A stretch of 64,000 bases of DNA from Corynebacterium meitnerae (GCF_027570075.1 NZ_JAKMUS010000012.1:1-64000); one strand, 5' to 3'; shown: positions 44,305 through 54,877, counted from the stretch's first letter. Numbers and translations: made by a program. The notes: generated by a model not told the origin, from the sequence alone.

Positions 44305-45576
44305 ATGCGCATCCTTGTCATCGGTTCGGGCGGCCGCGAACACGCCCTGCTAACTGCCCTGTCCCGCACGTCTGCTGGCGAGCACGAGCTTCACGTCGCA
44401 CCTGGAAACGCAGGTATGCGCGCCACAAGGCACGACGTGGCTGGCGATGACCCGGCTGCCGTGACCGCCTTGGCCCGCGAGATTGAGGCGGACTTGGTGG
44501 TCATTGGCCCGGAGCAGCCGCTGGTGTCCGGCGTAGCTGACGCGCTGCGTGAGGCTGGGATTCCCGTCTTTGGTCCGTCGCAGGAAGCGGCGCAGCTGGA
44601 GGGCTCCAAGACGTTTGCCAAGGAGATTATGGCCACCGCCGGCGTGCGCACCGCGCGCGCGAAGCAGGTGACGGATCCGGACATGGTGAAGGTGGAGTTG
44701 CGGGAGTTTGGACCGACCTTCATCGTGAAGGATGACGGCCTGGCCGGCGGCAAGGGGGTCGTGGTCACCGACGATGTGCGTGAGGCCGTAGCCCACGCGA
44801 AGGCCGTCATCGAGGGTGGTAACCCGGCGTTGCTGGAGACTTTCTTGGGTGGCCCGGAGGTATCGCTGTTTTGCCTTGTCGACGGCGAGACCGTCGTCCC
44901 ATTGTTGCCCGCCCAGGACCACAAGCGCGCCTACGACGGCGACGAAGGCCCGAACACCGGCGGCATGGGCGCCTACACCCCGCTGCCGTGGCTGCCGGAA
45001 GACGGTGTGCAGCGCATCGTCGATGAGGTCGTTACGCCGGTCGCGCGTGAGATGGTGCGCCGCGGTACCCCGTACTCCGGCCTGCTCTACGCCGGCTTGG
45101 CGTGGGGTGATGAGGGCCCGGCTGTCATTGAGTTCAACGCCCGCTTCGGTGACCCGGAGACCCAGCCGGTACTGGCGCTTTTGGAGTCTTCTTTGGCCGA
45201 CGCGCTCTACGCCACCGCGACGGGCACCCTGGCGGACCTGCCGCCACTGAAGTGGAAGGACGGCTACGCCGCCACCGTTGTGTTGGCTGCCGAGGGCTAC
45301 CCGGCCAACCCCCGCAAGGGGGGAGTGATTACGGGGGAGGGGTTGGAGGATCCGTCGATAGTTCTTCACGCTGGCACCGCAGAGGGTGAGAATGGCGGCT
45401 ACGTTGCGGCAGGTGGGCGTGTGCTGAATGTCGTCGGTACTGGCGCAACCTTGGAGGAGGCCACGAAGGTGGCGTATGACGCGATTGAGAAGATTTCGCT
45501 CGATGGCTCCTTCTACCGCCACGACATCGCGCGCCCCGCGATCGACGGAAAGATCACGGTAGGCACCTCCCACTAG
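44305..45576 (+). CDS. purD: Phosphoribosylamine--glycine ligase
   Basis: Second step of purine synthesis, giving GAR. ATP-grasp enzyme of 423 aa: N-terminal [17 protein letters not shown]-grasp core [28 protein letters not shown], and the metal site [14 protein letters not shown]. It starts the plus-strand purine block purD-purB-purC. Confidence 0.97.
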   Translation: MRILVIGSGGREHALLTALSRTSAGEHELHVAPGNAGMRATRHDVAGDDPAAVTALAREIEADLVVIGPEQPLVSGVADALREAGIPVFGPSQEAAQLEGSKTFAKEIMATAGVRTARAKQVTDPDMVKVELREFGPTFIVKDDGLAGGKGVVVTDDVREAVAHAKAVIEGGNPALLETFLGGPEVSLFCLVDGETVVPLLPAQDHKRAYDGDEGPNTGGMGAYTPLPWLPEDGVQRIVDEVVTPVAREMVRRGTPYSGLLYAGLAWGDEGPAVIEFNARFGDPETQPVLALLESSLADALYATATGTLADLPPLKWKDGYAATVVLAAEGYPANPRKGGVITGEGLEDPSIVLHAGTAEGENGGYVAAGGRVLNVVGTGATLEEATKVAYDAIEKISLDGSFYRHDIARPAIDGKITVGTSH

Positions 45577-45585
45577 GACTCATGC

Positions 45586-45591
45586 GATAAT
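45586..45591 (+). promoter_or_regulatory. -10 for a leaderless purB transcript
   Basis: GATAAT, 7 nt, GTG 45599. It supports the GTG start over the ATG at 45590, which overlaps the hexamer. Confidence 0.5.
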
Positions 45592-45598
45592 GGGCCGC

Positions 45599-47032
45599 GT
45601 GAGTAACGCGAAGCCCAATAACGCCAACGTCCTGTCCAACCGCTACGCCTCGCCGGAGATGGCGCGGCTGTGGAGCGCCGAGCACAAGATCGTGCTCGAG
45701 CGCCAACTGTGGATCGCCGTCATGCGCGCTCAGCGCGACCTCGGCGTGGATATCCCTGAGGAAGCCATCGCGGCCTATGAGGCCGTGGTGGACCAGGTGA
45801 ACCTCGAGTCCATCGCTGACCGTGAGCGCGTGACGCGCCACGACGTGAAGGCACGCATCGAGGAATTCAACGCGCTGGCTGGCCACGAGCACATCCACAA
45901 GGGCATGACCAGCCGCGACCTGACGGAGAACGTCGAGCAGCTGCAGATTTACCGCTCGCTGGAGCTCGTGCGTGGTCGTGCGCTGGCCGTGCTCAACGCT
46001 GTGGGTAACCGCGCGGCGGAGTACCGTTCTCTGGTCATGGCGGGCCGCTCCCACAACGTTGCGGCGCAGGCGACGACGCTGGGCAAGCGCTTTGCTTCGG
46101 CGGCAGATGAAATGCTGGTGGCCCTCGACCGCGTCGAGGACCTGCTGGGCCGCTACCCGCTGCGCGGCATCAAGGGCCCGATGGGTACGGCACAGGACAT
46201 GCTGGACCTCGTCGGCGGCGATGAGGCGAAGCTGGACCAGCTGGAGCGCGCGATTGCGAAGCACCTTGGCTTTGAGCGCATCTTCGATTCGGTGGGCCAG
46301 ATCTACCCGCGCTCCCTGGACTTCGACGCGATCTCCGCGCTCGTGCAGCTCGGTGCCGGCCCGTCGAGCCTGGCCACTACCATCCGCCTCATGGCGGGCA
46401 ATGAGACCGTCACGGAGGGCTTCAAGGAAGGCCAGGTCGGCTCCAGTGCCATGCCGCACAAGATGAACGCGCGTTCCTGCGAGCGCGTCGGCGGCTTCCA
46501 GGTGATTCTGCGTGGCTACCTCACCATGGTCGGTGACCTCGCTGGCCAGCAGTGGAATGAAGGCGACGTGTTCTGCTCTGTCGTGCGCCGCGTGGCGCTG
46601 CCGGATGCGTTCTTTGCCATCGACGGCATGATGGAGACCTTCCTCACCGTCCTCGCCGAGTTCGGCGCGTTCCCGGCGATGATCACGCGTGAGCTGGACC
46701 GCTACCTGCCGTTCTTGGCCACCACGCGCATCCTCATGGCCAGCGTCCGCGCGGGTGTTGGCCGCGAGACCGCGCACGAGGTGATCAAGGAGCACGCCGT
46801 GGCCATGGCCCTGGACATGCGCGAAAACGGCGCGGAGCAGAACCTCGTGGAGCGTCTCGCCGCCGATGATCGCCTGCCACTTGACCAGCAGCAGCTGGAG
46901 GAGGCACTCGCGGACCGCCACGCATTCATCGGCGCCGCAGAGTCCCAGGTAGACAACGTTTTGGCGCGGATTCAGGCGTGGGCCGAGAAGTACCCGGAGG
47001 CCGTTGCCTACACTCCAGGCGAGATCTTGTAG
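45599..47032 (+). CDS. purB: Adenylosuccinate lyase
   Basis: Cleaves fumarate from SAICAR and adenylosuccinate, so it serves two steps of AMP synthesis. 477 aa from GTG 45599. Motifs: [22 protein letters not shown] (in part), [16 protein letters not shown] with catalytic His, and the flexible signature loop [19 protein letters not shown] with catalytic Ser. Confidence 0.96.
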   Translation: MSNAKPNNANVLSNRYASPEMARLWSAEHKIVLERQLWIAVMRAQRDLGVDIPEEAIAAYEAVVDQVNLESIADRERVTRHDVKARIEEFNALAGHEHIHKGMTSRDLTENVEQLQIYRSLELVRGRALAVLNAVGNRAAEYRSLVMAGRSHNVAAQATTLGKRFASAADEMLVALDRVEDLLGRYPLRGIKGPMGTAQDMLDLVGGDEAKLDQLERAIAKHLGFERIFDSVGQIYPRSLDFDAISALVQLGAGPSSLATTIRLMAGNETVTEGFKEGQVGSSAMPHKMNARSCERVGGFQVILRGYLTMVGDLAGQQWNEGDVFCSVVRRVALPDAFFAIDGMMETFLTVLAEFGAFPAMITRELDRYLPFLATTRILMASVRAGVGRETAHEVIKEHAVAMALDMRENGAEQNLVERLAADDRLPLDQQQLEEALADRHAFIGAAESQVDNVLARIQAWAEKYPEAVAYTPGEIL

Positions 47033-47041
47033 GGAAAGGCG

Positions 47042-47047
47042 TAACAT
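47042..47047 (+). promoter_or_regulatory. -10 for a leaderless purC transcript
   Basis: TAACAT, 7 nt, ATG 47055. Confidence 0.55.
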
Positions 47048-47054
47048 CTCACGC

Positions 47055-47930
47055 ATGCGTCCAGAGCTTTCTGACTATCAACATCTCTCCGCGGGCAAGG
47101 TCCGCGAGATCTACGAGATCGACGATGACACCCTTTTGATGGTGGCCACCGACCGGATCTCCGCGTTCGACTTCGCGCTCGAGCCGGAGATCCCGGACAA
47201 GGGCAAGATTCTCACCTACACCAGCGATTTCTTCTTTTCGCTTCTCAGCGGCGTCCCGAATCACCTCGCTGGCCCCCTCGATGACGAGAGGATCCCGGAG
47301 GAGGTGCTGGGCCGCGCCATCGTGGTGAAGCGTTTGCAGATGATCCCCTTCGAGTGCGTTGCCCGCGGTTACCTGACGGGCTCCGGCAAGAAGGAGTACG
47401 ACGCCGGCGGTGCCGTCTGTGGCGTTGCGCTGCCGGAGGGCCTCAAGGAGGCGTCCAAGCTGCCAGAGCCGATCTTCACGCCCGCGACCAAGGCGGAGCA
47501 GGGGGATCATGATGAGAATGTGCGGTTTGAGTACGTCGTGAAGCATCTTGGCGCGGAGCTCGCGGAGAAGTTGCGCGAGGCTACGCTGGAGATTTACACG
47601 CGCGCCGCGGAGTACACCGAGACACGCGGGATCATTCTCGCCGACACGAAATTCGAGTTCGGCCTGGACAAGGACGGCACGCTCGTGCTTGCCGACGAAG
47701 TCTTGACCCCCGACTCCTCCCGCTACTGGCCCGCTGACTCCTATGAGGAGGGGCAGGTCCAGCCCAGCTTTGACAAGCAGTACGTGCGCAACTGGCTGAC
47801 CAGCCCGAAGTCCGGTTGGGACCCAGCAGAGGGCACCCCGCCGCCAGAGCTTCCGGGCTCTGTCGTGGAGGCAACGCGCGACCGCTACATCGAGGCGTAC
47901 GAGCGCCTGTCGGGCCGCAAGTTCGTGTGA
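47055..47930 (+). CDS. purC: Phosphoribosylaminoimidazole-succinocarboxamide synthase
   Basis: Joins CAIR and aspartate using ATP. 291 aa from ATG 47055; the in-frame extension is a purB shadow. Motifs: [44 protein letters not shown], and the ADTKFEFG / [12 protein letters not shown] metal and substrate region. Confidence 0.96.
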   Translation: MRPELSDYQHLSAGKVREIYEIDDDTLLMVATDRISAFDFALEPEIPDKGKILTYTSDFFFSLLSGVPNHLAGPLDDERIPEEVLGRAIVVKRLQMIPFECVARGYLTGSGKKEYDAGGAVCGVALPEGLKEASKLPEPIFTPATKAEQGDHDENVRFEYVVKHLGAELAEKLREATLEIYTRAAEYTETRGIILADTKFEFGLDKDGTLVLADEVLTPDSSRYWPADSYEEGQVQPSFDKQYVRNWLTSPKSGWDPAEGTPPPELPGSVVEATRDRYIEAYERLSGRKFV

Positions 47931-47942
47931 TCTCACGGGGGC

Positions 47943-47948
47943 TAGACT
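47943..47948 (+). promoter_or_regulatory. -10 for a leaderless oligopeptidase B transcript
   Basis: TAGACT, 8 nt, ATG 47957. Confidence 0.5.
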
Positions 47949-47956
47949 CGGTGGGC

Positions 47957-50074
47957 ATGACTGACAAGCTCACCCCACCTTCTGCCCCGAAACACCCGAT
48001 CACGCGCTCTTTCCATGGCCGTGACTTCGTGGATGATTATGAGTGGCTGCGCGACAAAGAGTCGCCGGAAACCCTCGCCTACCTTGAGGCGGAGAATGAG
48101 TACACGAAGCAGCGCACCGCGCACCTCGATGGCCTGACGGAGCAGATCTACACCGAGATCAAGTCCCGCGTGAAGGAGACGGACATGTCCGTCCCGGTGC
48201 GCCAGGGTGACTGGTGGTACTACGGCCGCACGGAAGAGGGGAAGAACTACGGCATCAGCTGCCGCATTCCCGTCGCTGAAGGCGGGGATCCGTGGCTGCC
48301 GCCCACCCTGCCGGAGGACGGTTCGGGTTTGCCGGGGGAGCAGATCCTGCTCGACCTCAACGAGTTGGCGGAAGGGCACGACTTCTTCGCGGTTGGCGCG
48401 TCTAGCGTGACCACATCCGGCCGCTACCTCGCCTTTTCGACGGATACCGCCGGCGACGAACGCTTTGACCTACAGATCAAGAACCTCGAGACCGGCGAGC
48501 TGCTTCCCGACACCATCCCCGGCATCTTCTACGGCGCGACGTGGGCGGGGGAGGACTACCTGTTCTACATCCGCGTCGACGAGGCGTGGCGCCCGCATCA
48601 GATCTGGCGCCACAAGATCGGCACCCCCGCTAGCGAGGACGTGCTGGTGTACGAAGAGCCGGACGCGAAATTCGGCGTTGGTATCGCTGCGGATCGCTCC
48701 GAGTCCTACTTGCTCATCCTGTCTTCGTCTTCGCTGACCACGGAGTACCGAGTCCTTCCCCTCAACAACCCCGAAGGTACCTTCGAGGTCCTCTGGCCCC
48801 GCGAATCTGGCGTGGAGTACCACGTTGACTACGCCGCTGTTGCCGGGGAGGAGTACTGGGTTGTCACGCATAATGCGGGTGGGGTGAATTCGGGGGTGGG
48901 GGTGACGCGCATAAGCAATCTTGCGCCCTTGCGCGAGCTGAATGAGCTCATTCCGCACAACGATGAGGTGCGCATTGAGGGTGTGGACACGTACCGCGAT
49001 TTTGCCTTCGTTGCTTATCGACGTGGCGGCATCGGCCGCCTCGCCGTCGCCGATCTGCGCAGCGGCTTCGGCGAGTTCCGCGAGCTTGACTTCGACGAGG
49101 AGCTGTACACGGCCTCTTTGGGCGGCAATCCCGAGTGGGACACACCTGTTGTGAGCGTGGTCTACACGTCCTTTACGCAGCCGGCGCAGGTGCTGAATTA
49201 CCGCGTGGACAGCGGCGAGTTCACGCTGCTCAAAGAGCAAGAAGTGCGCGGCGGCTACAACGCGGCGGATTATGTGGCCACCCGCATGTGGGCGACCGCG
49301 GCGGATGGTACGCGCGTGCCCATGTCGGTCGTGCGCCGCGCGGATCTGGACATGACGCGGCCCAACCCGACGCTGCTGTACGGGTATGGGTCGTACGAGG
49401 CGTCGACGGATCCGGGCTTCTCCGTCGCGCGCCTGTCGCTGCTTGATCGCGGCATGGTGTGGGTCTGCGCGCACGTGCGCGGAGGCGGCGAGATGGGCCG
49501 CCTGTGGTACGACAACGGCAAGATGCTGGCGAAGAAAAACACGTTCACGGACTTTGTGGCCTGTGCGGATTCGCTTTTCGACGCTGGCGTAACTGACCCC
49601 TCCATGCTCGTCGCCGAGGGCGGCTCCGCCGGTGGTCTGCTCATGGGGGCGGTGGCGAACCTGGCGCCGGAGAAATTCGCTGGGATTCAGGCGATCGTGC
49701 CGTTCGTGGACCCGCTGACGTCGATTCTGAAGCCGGAACTGCCACTGACCGTGGGGGAGTGGGAGGAATGGGGCGACCCGTACCACGACCCGGAGGTGTA
49801 CGACTACATGGCGGGCTATGCGCCGTACGAGAACGTGGAGGCCAAGGACTACCCGAATATTCTGGCGGTGACCAGCATCAACGACACGCGCGTGCTGTAC
49901 GTGGAGCCGGCGAAATGGATCGCGAAGCTGCGCGCCACGGCGACGGGTGGCGAGTTCCTGCTCAAGACCGAGATGGCTGCCGGCCACGGCGGCGTGTCGG
50001 GGCGGTACGCGAAGTGGAAGCAGACCGCGTTTGAATACGCGTGGACCCTGCACGCTGCCGGCGCGGTGAGATAA
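47957..50074 (+). CDS. ptrB: Oligopeptidase B (S9A serine peptidase)
   Basis: Cytoplasmic peptidase cutting short peptides after basic residues. 705 aa. The N-terminal seven-bladed propeller domain starts YEWLRDKESPETLAYLEAEN. The C-terminal alpha/beta hydrolase domain has the catalytic Ser in EGGSAGG (about 557), Asp in SINDTRV, and His in AGHGGVSGRY. No signal peptide. It lies in the purine block without an obvious functional link, probably with its own promoter. Confidence 0.93.
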   Translation: MTDKLTPPSAPKHPITRSFHGRDFVDDYEWLRDKESPETLAYLEAENEYTKQRTAHLDGLTEQIYTEIKSRVKETDMSVPVRQGDWWYYGRTEEGKNYGISCRIPVAEGGDPWLPPTLPEDGSGLPGEQILLDLNELAEGHDFFAVGASSVTTSGRYLAFSTDTAGDERFDLQIKNLETGELLPDTIPGIFYGATWAGEDYLFYIRVDEAWRPHQIWRHKIGTPASEDVLVYEEPDAKFGVGIAADRSESYLLILSSSSLTTEYRVLPLNNPEGTFEVLWPRESGVEYHVDYAAVAGEEYWVVTHNAGGVNSGVGVTRISNLAPLRELNELIPHNDEVRIEGVDTYRDFAFVAYRRGGIGRLAVADLRSGFGEFRELDFDEELYTASLGGNPEWDTPVVSVVYTSFTQPAQVLNYRVDSGEFTLLKEQEVRGGYNAADYVATRMWATAADGTRVPMSVVRRADLDMTRPNPTLLYGYGSYEASTDPGFSVARLSLLDRGMVWVCAHVRGGGEMGRLWYDNGKMLAKKNTFTDFVACADSLFDAGVTDPSMLVAEGGSAGGLLMGAVANLAPEKFAGIQAIVPFVDPLTSILKPELPLTVGEWEEWGDPYHDPEVYDYMAGYAPYENVEAKDYPNILAVTSINDTRVLYVEPAKWIAKLRATATGGEFLLKTEMAAGHGGVSGRYAKWKQTAFEYAWTLHAAGAVR

Positions 50075-50130
50075 ATCACGTAAGGTCCACCTCAATGCGA
50101 TGAAAGACAGTGCCCAGGAGTATTAATGAG

Positions 50131-50151
50131 CTTAGAGATTCCATTTCTAAG
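50131..50151 (+). repeat. Inverted repeat at the symporter ribosome binding site
   Basis: CTTAGA (50131-50136) and TCTAAG (50146-50151) can pair around a 9-nt loop. The second arm runs into the Shine-Dalgarno GGGAGGG, so a hairpin or bound protein could affect translation of the symporter. Confidence 0.4.
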
Positions 50152-50161
50152 GGAGGGACCG

Positions 50162-51589
50162 ATGTCCACTGTCACGCCCGCTGGCGGACCGCAGATTGCG
50201 GAACCGAAAAAGCGTAAGGACAACACGCACTGGCTCTACATCGGCGTCATCATCGCCGTGGTCGCGGGTATCACCCTCGGCCTTGTCGCACCTGATGTTG
50301 CGGTGCAGCTGAAACCACTGGGTGACACATTCGTCTCCCTGATCAAGATGATCGTGGGGCCGGTGATCTTCTGCACCATCGTGCTGGGAATCGGCTCGGT
50401 GCGCTCGGCTGCGACGGTGGGTAAGACCGGTGGCTTGGCGCTCATGTACTTCGTGGTGATGTCCACGTTTGCACTGGCCATCGGTCTGGCCGTGGGTAAC
50501 TTGATCAAGCCGGGTGAGGGCCTGGGTCTCCACAGCGATGCAGCTGTTGGTGCTAAGTATGCGGAGCAGGCCTCAGAATCCGGTGGTCTCGTCGGCTTCG
50601 TCCAGGGCATTGTGCCGGACACGTTCTTCTCCGCTTTCATTTCTGGCTCGATTCTGCAGGTGCTGTTCATTGGCCTGCTGGTGGGCTTCGCGGTGCAGTC
50701 CATGGGTAAGCATGGTGAGCCGATCCTCGGTTTCGTGGCGCACCTGCAGAAGTTGATCTTCAAGATCTTGAGCTGGATTCTCTGGCTCGCCCCCATCGGC
50801 GCGTTCGGCGCGATGGCAGCCGTGGTGGGTAAGACCGGTATCCAGGCCGTGGTGCAGATGCTGGTGCTCATGGTGGCCTTCTACATCACCTGTATCCTCT
50901 TCGTCTTCGGCGTGCTGGGTACGGTGCTGTGGGTCGTGGCGAAGGTCTCGCCGTGGTCCCTGTTCAAGTACCTGGGCCGTGAGTTCCTGCTCATTCTGGC
51001 CACGTCTTCGTCTGAGTCGGCGCTGCCGAACCTCATGCGCAAGATGGAACACTTGGGTGTGGACAAGTCCACGGTGGGCATCGTTGTGCCCACGGGCTAC
51101 TCTTTCAACCTCGACGGCACCGCTATCTACCTGACCATGGCTTCCATCTTTATTGCGGACGCCATGAACATGCCGATGAGCATGGGTGAGCAGGTGTCCC
51201 TCCTCGTCTTCATGATCATCGCCTCCAAGGGTGCCGCCGGCGTCACCGGCGCTGGCCTGGCCACCTTGGCTGCTGGCCTGCAGGCCTTCCGTCCGGATCT
51301 GCTGTCCGGAGTGGGCATCATCGTGGGTATTGACCGCTTCATGTCCGAGGCACGTGCCCTCACGAACTTCGCCGGTAACTCCATTGCCACGCTCGTGGTG
51401 GGCACCTGGACGCACACCGTTGACCACGAGCAGGTCAAGCGCGTGCTGTCCGGCGAGGACCCGTACGTCGCCGTGGAAGAGGACAGCCACGTGGACATGA
51501 GCAACCCGACGGTGGAGAACCCCGCCACCGCGCACCTGCAGCCGACGCCGCAGGTGGACCTGTCGCAGTACACGAAGCCGACGTCCTAA
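50162..51589 (+). CDS. Dicarboxylate/amino acid:cation symporter (DAACS family)
   Basis: GltP/DctA-like sodium or proton symporter, 475 aa. ATG 50162 follows an excellent AGGGAGGG; ATG 50126 in frame lacks one. Family features are eight helices, re-entrant loops with the serine-rich ATSSSESALPNLM, and GYSFNLDGTAIYLTMASIF. Dicarboxylate versus glutamate substrate is unresolved. A strong terminator follows. Confidence 0.92.
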   Translation: MSTVTPAGGPQIAEPKKRKDNTHWLYIGVIIAVVAGITLGLVAPDVAVQLKPLGDTFVSLIKMIVGPVIFCTIVLGIGSVRSAATVGKTGGLALMYFVVMSTFALAIGLAVGNLIKPGEGLGLHSDAAVGAKYAEQASESGGLVGFVQGIVPDTFFSAFISGSILQVLFIGLLVGFAVQSMGKHGEPILGFVAHLQKLIFKILSWILWLAPIGAFGAMAAVVGKTGIQAVVQMLVLMVAFYITCILFVFGVLGTVLWVVAKVSPWSLFKYLGREFLLILATSSSESALPNLMRKMEHLGVDKSTVGIVVPTGYSFNLDGTAIYLTMASIFIADAMNMPMSMGEQVSLLVFMIIASKGAAGVTGAGLATLAAGLQAFRPDLLSGVGIIVGIDRFMSEARALTNFAGNSIATLVVGTWTHTVDHEQVKRVLSGEDPYVAVEEDSHVDMSNPTVENPATAHLQPTPQVDLSQYTKPTS

Positions 51590-51602
51590 GCCTTCACGCT
51601 TT

Positions 51603-51632
51603 GCCCCCGCTCGCTTGTCCAGCGGGGGCTTT
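51603..51632 (+). terminator. Rho-independent terminator after the symporter
   Basis: GCCCCCGCT / AGCGGGGGC form a perfect 9-bp stem with a 9-nt loop, followed by TTT. Confidence 0.85.
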
Positions 51633-51642
51633 GTCGTCGAAG

Positions 51643-51648
51643 TAGAAT
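51643..51648 (+). promoter_or_regulatory. -10 for a leaderless DUF2334 gene transcript
   Basis: TAGAAT, 7 nt, ATG 51656, just after the symporter terminator. Confidence 0.6.
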
Positions 51649-51655
51649 AATCGTC

Positions 51656-52330
51656 ATGCCTGGCCACCTGCTCGTTTCCGTTTCTTCGATTTTCGACGAG
51701 ACCCGCAAGGACGTCCACAAGCTCGTGACCACCCTGGACCGGGAGGGGATTCCGGTGTCGTTGTTGGTGGCACCGCACATCGATAAGACGTGGCGCCTGG
51801 CCAAAGATGACAAGACCCGCGATTGGCTCAGGGAAGAGATGGAGGGCGGCCGCGGGCTCATCCTCAACGGCTTTGACCAGGCGGTGCAGGGCCGGCGGGC
51901 GGAGTTTGCGTCGTTGGAGGCGCATGAGGCGTCGTTACGCTTGAAGGGCGCAACCCGGCAGATGCGCAAGCTGGGCTTCAATTTTGATGCTTTCGCGCCG
52001 CCGCGTTGGCGCATGTCGGAGGGCACGCTGGTGGCGCTGCAGGACTTTGATTTCCGGCTGGCGGCGTCGACGAAGGGGATTCATTTCCTGCGTACTGGCG
52101 AGATTGAGCAGGCGCGTAACCTCTCCGTCGGTGAAGGTTTTGGCGCTGCGGGGTGGTGGCGCCGGAACATTATCGACGCCGCCGTGCGCAACGCCGAGCG
52201 TGGCAACACCGTGCGCCTGTCTGTCTCTGGCCGCAACCTGGGCAAGAAGAAGGTGCGCGCGGACTTCATCGCGGCTGCCGTTGCCGCAGCTAGCGAGGGT
52301 TTGAAGCCGGTGAGCTACCGCGACCTTTAA
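51656..52330 (+). CDS. DUF2334 (polysaccharide deacetylase-like) protein
   Basis: 224 aa. HLLVSVSSIFDETRKDVHKLVTTLDREGIPVSLLVAPH at the N-terminus and the FAPPRWRMSEGTLVAL segment match DUF2334, a relative of NodB-type deacetylases. No signal peptide, and the classic HxxxH zinc motif is not obvious, so activity is uncertain. The last 41 nt overlap the convergent zinc permease gene. Confidence 0.8.
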   Translation: MPGHLLVSVSSIFDETRKDVHKLVTTLDREGIPVSLLVAPHIDKTWRLAKDDKTRDWLREEMEGGRGLILNGFDQAVQGRRAEFASLEAHEASLRLKGATRQMRKLGFNFDAFAPPRWRMSEGTLVALQDFDFRLAASTKGIHFLRTGEIEQARNLSVGEGFGAAGWWRRNIIDAAVRNAERGNTVRLSVSGRNLGKKKVRADFIAAAVAAASEGLKPVSYRDL

Positions 52331-53156
52331 AGTCTCGTGCACGCTGTACGCGCCCGATGACGCGGCATACGAGGTAGATGCCGAAGGAGATGAACGCCAC
52401 GAACACGCTCACCGGGATTCCGGGAGCGAGTGAGATGATCATGCCGCCGACCGCGGCGAGCTCGGCGAAGATGACGGACCACACGACCGCGTGGACGGGG
52501 TTCGCGGTGATCTGCGCGGCTGCCGCGCCGGGTGTGATCATGAGCGACATGACCAGCAGCGCGCCGACGATCTGCACGGATTGAGCAGACGCCACGCCGA
52601 CGAGCACAGCGAACGCGATGGCCATACCGCGCACGTTCACGCCGGTCGCCGCCGACATCACCGGGTCCGCCGACGCGAAAATCAGTGGTCGCCACAGCAC
52701 CACGACGGTGATCACCACGGCCACGGTTGTCGCAGCTAGAAGCCATACGCTTGACGACGACACCCCCACAATCTGCCCCGTCAACAACGCCAACGCCCTG
52801 TTCGAATTACCGGGGTAGAGGTGAATGAACAGCACCGAGAGTCCCATGCCGAAGCTCATGACCACGCCGACGGCGGAGTCTTGCTGGCCGCGGAATCCTA
52901 GGACCGCAAGGGTGAGCGCGGCGACAATCGCGCCGGCGATGGCACCTACCCCCACGTTGAGCCCGAAGAGCAGCGCGGCGGACGCTCCCATAAGGGCGAG
53001 CTCTGAGGTGGCGTGCACGGAGAACGACATCTGCCGCAGCACAATCAGCGGTGCCATAACTCCAGACAGGATGCCCAGCAGTGCGCTGGCCACCAACGTC
53101 ACCTGCACAAAATCGAGGCTGAGCAGGTATTGGGTGGTGGTGATTGCTTCGTTCAC
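52290..53156 (-). CDS. Zinc/manganese ABC transporter permease
   Basis: ZnuB/AdcB-type (ABC-3 family), 288 aa, about eight membrane segments. Typical stretches are APLIVLRQMSFSVHATSELALMG and SVQIVGALLVMSLMITPGAAA. GTG start, overlapping the ATPase stop by 4 nt. It is the third gene of the lipoprotein-ATPase-permease operon, whose promoter carries a Zur box. Confidence 0.92.
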   Translation of the reverse strand: MNEAITTTQYLLSLDFVQVTLVASALLGILSGVMAPLIVLRQMSFSVHATSELALMGASAALLFGLNVGVGAIAGAIVAALTLAVLGFRGQQDSAVGVVMSFGMGLSVLFIHLYPGNSNRALALLTGQIVGVSSSSVWLLAATTVAVVITVVVLWRPLIFASADPVMSAATGVNVRGMAIAFAVLVGVASAQSVQIVGALLVMSLMITPGAAAAQITANPVHAVVWSVIFAELAAVGGMIISLAPGIPVSVFVAFISFGIYLVCRVIGRVQRARDFKGRGSSPASNPR

Positions 53157-53848
53157 AGGACCACCATCCGTCCGTTCGCCTCGACGACGTCGACGTGGGT
53201 GCCGTAGAGCTCACTGAGCACGTCAGAGCGCATGACCTCCCGCACCGGGCCGGTGACGTGGCCTTCGGGGCCGAGGTAGAGCACCCGGTCAACAGCGTCC
53301 AAGAACGGGTTGATGGAGTGCGTCACGCACAGCACAGCCGCGCCGTTATCAGCCAGCGTGCGGAAGCGGGTGACGGTGTCGCGTTCGCGGGCGATGTCGA
53401 GGGAGAGGAGGGGTTCGTCGGCAAGCAATAATGCGGGGTTGTTGACAAGCGCTTGGGCGTGGCGCACGAGCTGCTGCTGCCCGCCCGACAACAAGCCGAC
53501 GCGCTGATCCGCGAAGGCGAGCGCCCCCACGCGATCGAGGGCGTTGTCCACGTCTTCTTTTCGCGGCCCGCGGCGCAGCACGCGGTGCTCCATCGCCAGC
53601 GACACCAGATCGCGCGACCGCACCGGCAAGTCCTGCGGAAACATGGACTGCTGCGGGATGTACCCCACGCGGCCGTTCACCGTGACAGAGCCATGCGTGA
53701 GGGCTTGGGTGCCCAGAATCGTGCGCAGCAGCGTCGACTTGCCCACCCCGTTGGGGCCGAGCACGCACACGATTTCGCCGCCATCCAGCGCGAGGTCGAG
53801 GCCCGACCAGAGCGGCTGAACAGCGGCGTCGTTGAACTGCAGAATCAC
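53153..53848 (-). CDS. Zinc/manganese ABC transporter ATP-binding protein
   Basis: 231 aa, ZnuC-type. Walker A GPNGVGKST, Q-loop IPQQSMFPQ, signature LLSGGQQQLVRHA, Walker B LLLADEPLLSLD, H-loop CVTHSINP. GTG start 9 nt after the binding-protein stop. Confidence 0.93.
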   Translation of the reverse strand: MILQFNDAAVQPLWSGLDLALDGGEIVCVLGPNGVGKSTLLRTILGTQALTHGSVTVNGRVGYIPQQSMFPQDLPVRSRDLVSLAMEHRVLRRGPRKEDVDNALDRVGALAFADQRVGLLSGGQQQLVRHAQALVNNPALLLADEPLLSLDIARERDTVTRFRTLADNGAAVLCVTHSINPFLDAVDRVLYLGPEGHVTGPVREVMRSDVLSELYGTHVDVVEANGRMVVL

Positions 53849-53857
53849 GGTGAAAGT

Positions 53858-54859
53858 CTAACCGGCAAAGTTTCCCAGTTGGGCATCAGTGCGCGGATCT
53901 GCCTCATCGACGATCTTCTGCACCTCATCCACGATCTGCTCGAAGTAGTCGAGGAAGTCCATGTCGGTCGGCGGGGTCTCATTGATCTCGACGATCGGCA
54001 GGTTCTTCTTCTCCGCCGCCTCCTTCAAGCGCTGCGTGGCGTTGTTCGTGGACTGGGAGTTGACCACGAGGAAGTCCAGAATCCCGCTGTCGATGAGCTC
54101 GAGGAATTCCGCGACCTCACCCGCAGACGGCTCGCTCTCATTGAGGGTGGTCAGCAGGTACTTCTCCGGTGTCAGATCGTGCAGCTCAGTGCCCCAGATC
54201 ATCGGCGCGGCGATCGGCTCCGTCATGGCCAGGTGCACGTGTGGCATCGCGTTGAGCTTCTCGGTGATCGCGTCCATGCGGCGGTCAACCTCGCTCGCAT
54301 CACCGCCAGTTCGCTTAGCGACGGCATCCGCCACCTCCTTCACCTTCCCCGGCGCCAACCAAATGTGCTCGAGGTCATTGATGTCCGTGGGGATCTCGGT
54401 GAAGTTGTGGCCGTGGTCATGCCCGTGGTCATGGCCGTGGTCGTGGTCATGCCCGTGCTCGTGGTCATGCTCATCATGAGCATGCTCGTGGTCATGATCC
54501 TCGCCGGAGAGCGGGATGGCGTGGATGATGCGGTCTTGTTCGGCGACGCGGTACAGGTCGGCGTCGTAGTGCCCACCATTGGCTACGACGGTGCCGGCCT
54601 CACGGATCTTGGCTAGGTCGGCTGCGGTGGCCTCGTAGGTGTGCGGGTCAATGGACTGTCCCGAAATGATGGCGGGCACCTCTTTGCCGGTGACGGCGGA
54701 GGCAACATCGGCCCACACGCTGGTGGTGGCGATGATGTTGGTGGGGTCGGTGGGAGGGGCGTCGTTAAGCGTGCTGTCGGACGAACAAGCGGTGAGGCCG
54801 GCGCCGAGAGTGAGCGCGGCAAGCGCGGCCGCTGAACGGTGAAGAATTCGTTTCTGCAT
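53858..54859 (-). CDS. Zinc-binding lipoprotein of the ABC transporter
   Basis: 333 aa, ZnuA/AdcA-like. Lipobox LTAC with Cys25. SIDPHTYEATAADLAKI gives one metal His. A His/Asp-rich loop (about 124-157, repeated DHGHDHGH units) is typical of zinc-specific members, followed by HIWLAPGKVKEVADAVA. The start is ATG 54857-54859 on the minus strand; the longer in-frame reading is upstream DNA. Zinc is preferred over manganese because of the His-rich loop and the Zur box. Confidence 0.92.
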   Translation of the reverse strand: MQKRILHRSAAALAALTLGAGLTACSSDSTLNDAPPTDPTNIIATTSVWADVASAVTGKEVPAIISGQSIDPHTYEATAADLAKIREAGTVVANGGHYDADLYRVAEQDRIIHAIPLSGEDHDHEHAHDEHDHEHGHDHDHGHDHGHDHGHNFTEIPTDINDLEHIWLAPGKVKEVADAVAKRTGGDASEVDRRMDAITEKLNAMPHVHLAMTEPIAAPMIWGTELHDLTPEKYLLTTLNESEPSAGEVAEFLELIDSGILDFLVVNSQSTNNATQRLKEAAEKKNLPIVEINETPPTDMDFLDYFEQIVDEVQKIVDEADPRTDAQLGNFAG

Positions 54860-54877
54860 GGGGTGATTTAACCAATA

